DNA of 64,000 bases. It comes from Labyrinthula sp. Ha (taxonomy: Eukaryota > Sar > Bigyra > Labyrinthulida > Labyrinthulaceae). This document shows, in pieces, positions 61,771 through 64,000 of this stretch. How positions within the stretch are numbered: the stretch's first letter is position 1; the number at the start of each line of letters is the position of its first letter. A model generated the notes under the pieces. The model saw only the letters and a list, made by a program, of their open reading frames with translations, did not search any database and was not told the DNA's origin. The stretch is from the NCBI GenBank assembly GCA_015227615.1, contig JAALGZ010000008.1, positions 1,054,001 to 1,118,000 of the forward strand, written 5' to 3'. A program made the position numbers and the translations under genes.

Positions 61771-64000
61771 ATATATTTATACAAATAATTAGATTTGCAC
61801 AATCCGATCAAATCTATAGCTTTATATGTCTCTTTTTTGCTAGCTTTTCTGTATATGGTCTTCAAACTGCTATATTTCTTGTTTTGGCTCTGTGTGTTAC
61901 TTTGTCATCGGAATGATTTTATAAAATATTTTTTTATTTCATCAAATTTGGGCTTGTTAAACAGGTATCAGTTTTTGTTGGGATCTGTTCTCAGCTGATA
62001 AGATATATGATTATAATTGAGAATCGCCCCCTAAGAACACAGAGTATTTTGTTACTGGTACTGCGCAATGCTTTCGTACTACTCAGATCAAAAACTGAAT
62101 ACATGGAGCTGTGTATGGAATCAAATAAATTTCTTTATTATATAATGAGCTAGAAATAGCTTTCTCCATAATGAAATCTGATTTAAGACAAGTAGTATTA
62201 CCTTTGAGTTTAAGAAAAGTGTTATTGGAAATATGCAAAGTGCAAAGTTAGAACAGTGTTTGACACTTAACTACTTTTAGTTTCTTATAATGTAAACTTA
62301 TAATATATATTTATTCAAACCAATTTTTGACAACTTATAATTTATGAAAATAAAATCTTATTTAGAAACAAAACATTTAAAAGCATATGAGTACCCCTTG
62401 CTGTCCTTTCTTCAAAGAGTTCCTCAGGAAAGAAAGTTTTACCGAGGAATTTTAATTCGATAGAGAATACAGAATTAACTTTTTAGCCTAGTCAAACAAA
62501 AGTGATAACTGCACCTAAAAATTATGTCATCTGAAAAGCCTCATACCATTAAGAATTATTTGAAAAGCTTGTATCTTGTAACTTCCCCGACCCTTTGTCT
62601 TAAAACAACACAAATTATTCGTTATAATGGATTTTGGGATCTCTCTAACTATTAGCGTTCCATTCACAAACATAACTCTATTTATAACTATACTTTTCTT
62701 ATGAATATAGCCCCCTCTCAGCGTTATAGAAGCATGGTGCATGTTAAATCGGTTATATGGATTCGAAGCTAACTTTAGTCTTATATCGTAGCAGCTAGAA
62801 AAAGGTGCTTATATTTCATTGACCTTCCATCAGAAGTACTGTCTTCTGGTTTTACAGCAGAAGGATGTATACCAGTAACATTCAACTTAGTTTCAAAATG
62901 TAGACAGTACCTGAATCTTTCCATCTCTCCCTTGTAATAGAACATATTTTCAAATGACTGGAATTTCTTTTGCATGTTTCACCACCAGAATTCCACACTG
63001 ACATCATTCGGAACTCAGCCCAACACATGGAACGTTTGTATGATTTAAGTGTTCGATCCCTATTGAAGTGTCTGCTGTAGGTTTTATGAAAGGAGAGTTC
63101 AAGAATATCGTGCATTGGATTTTCAGTTAACTTATTTGTGATCAACAAATGGGATATGTAAGATCTATCTTTATTTTGTTGGTATCTGTTTCCAATCCAA
63201 AAGTATTTTTTATCTTTTATATTTAAGAGACAAAGTCAACTTTGTGCTTAGCCTCTTTACAGGTAACAATAATATAATAGACAAAAGTTAGGTAAATGAA
63301 CTTGCAATTAATAACCTGTAAGTTCTAGATAATTTTGTGTTAGGTGTATTATATGACAAAATTAAGGAACAGTAAAAATCTCCAGGGGTAAACGATCCCC
63401 TTGTAGCAGATCTGAACAGACTTGAACATATTCAAAGCATGGATGACTCTATGTATTTTGACTGTTCCGGAAGATAAAAGTTTTATTTTCTTCTCTCGTA
63501 TACATTTAGGAGCATGGTTCTTGTAAACTCAGACTTAGGTTCGGAAAGGATGCATATTATGAAAACTCCTTCTAAGCTTTACACACAAATTTAAATATGA
63601 CACAATGCCCTAGAGTACAACCAATGACCTTCCTCTAAACTCTCATTGCATTTACACTTCAAAACTTTTCCTTTTATTCGGTTTCTTAAACTGTGAACTT
63701 TCATATATTGTTTTTTCAGTTAATGTTATGAGTTTCACAGATGGCTTAGAGATAACTTGGAGAAACACTAAAGATCATTATGAAATAGGGTCATTCGCTA
63801 AGTCTTTCTGTTTATATGCGAATTAATTATCCTTCAGATTTTATTTTGATCTATGCTGCTTTAGTTATTTTACCAGTATGAATGATGCTATACGGACAAT
63901 AGGTTGAACAATTCTACACTCTATGAAGACTTGAACATATCATTTTCTATTTCATCTGCATGCAATACACTATTGTTTTCTCGGATCTAATTGCCACTTC
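61771..64000. other. gene-free stretch, right edge
   Basis: About 2.2 kb without a recognisable gene. Several minus-strand frames of 60-88 codons between 62,500 and 63,150 overlap one another and show no motif. No further retroelement sequence was noticed. Confidence 0.5.

Noticed and set aside
62500-63150. Overlapping minus-strand frames of 64-88 codons at the right edge
   Set aside because: They overlap in different frames, lack motifs and show no coding bias.
1-64000. CRISPR arrays, bacterial operons, rRNA genes
   Set aside because: No regularly spaced repeats, ribosome-binding sites or rRNA sequence was seen. The spliced genes and eukaryotic families rule out a bacterial window.

Overview
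The window looks like nuclear DNA of an AT-rich, single-celled eukaryote. It encodes DNA polymerase alpha, two tri-snRNP splicing factors, a cGMP-dependent-type protein kinase, transaldolase and an RBJ/DNAJC27-like GTPase. The code is standard: TAA, TAG and TGA all end genes. Most long genes show no intron. Where introns can be read with confidence (transaldolase, the kinase, the GTPase) they are GT-AG and only about 27-32 nt long. Such tiny introns are known in few lineages, for example Blastocystis-type stramenopiles and some ciliates. I cannot place the organism further than that.

Genes lie in compact clusters separated by 2-6 kb stretches with no recognisable gene. Left cluster (2.9-9.4 kb): an unknown helical protein, a single-pass membrane protein with a jacalin-like tail, and POLA1, the last two convergent with a 33 bp gap. 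Second cluster (12.8-16.5 kb): ZMAT2/Snu23 and PRP6 diverge from a 123 bp shared promoter. Then come a 1211-residue possible Urb2-like protein (19.2-22.8 kb), a CNB-kinase gene and a basic coiled-coil protein (25.8-28.9 kb), transaldolase with two convergent or tandem unknown genes (33.5-37.4 kb), an ALKBH5-like oxygenase with a long N-terminal extension (43.6-46.3 kb), the RBJ-like GTPase (46.9-47.4 kb), and a beta-lactamase-fold hydrolase overlapping tail to tail with a multi-pass membrane protein (50.7-53.3 kb).

The standout is a 7.9 kb Ty3/Gypsy chromovirus at 53,883-61,766 on the minus strand. It is bounded by two 171 bp LTRs that differ at 5 positions and by a 4 bp target duplication. 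Its order is LTR, gag-like, protease, RT-RNase H, integrase with chromodomain, then an extra 3' ORF, polypurine tract, LTR. The extra ORF is a complete-looking MT-A70 family methyltransferase (DPPW motif, N6-adenine methyltransferase fold) in the place where some relatives carry env. The gag and pol parts are broken in roughly five places, while the methyltransferase ORF is open throughout. I know of cytosine methyltransferases captured by LTR retrotransposons and of DAM-like domains in DIRS elements, but not of an MT-A70 enzyme in a chromovirus. The same window carries a host gene from the ALKBH5-type demethylase fold, the opposite chemistry. That proximity may be chance.
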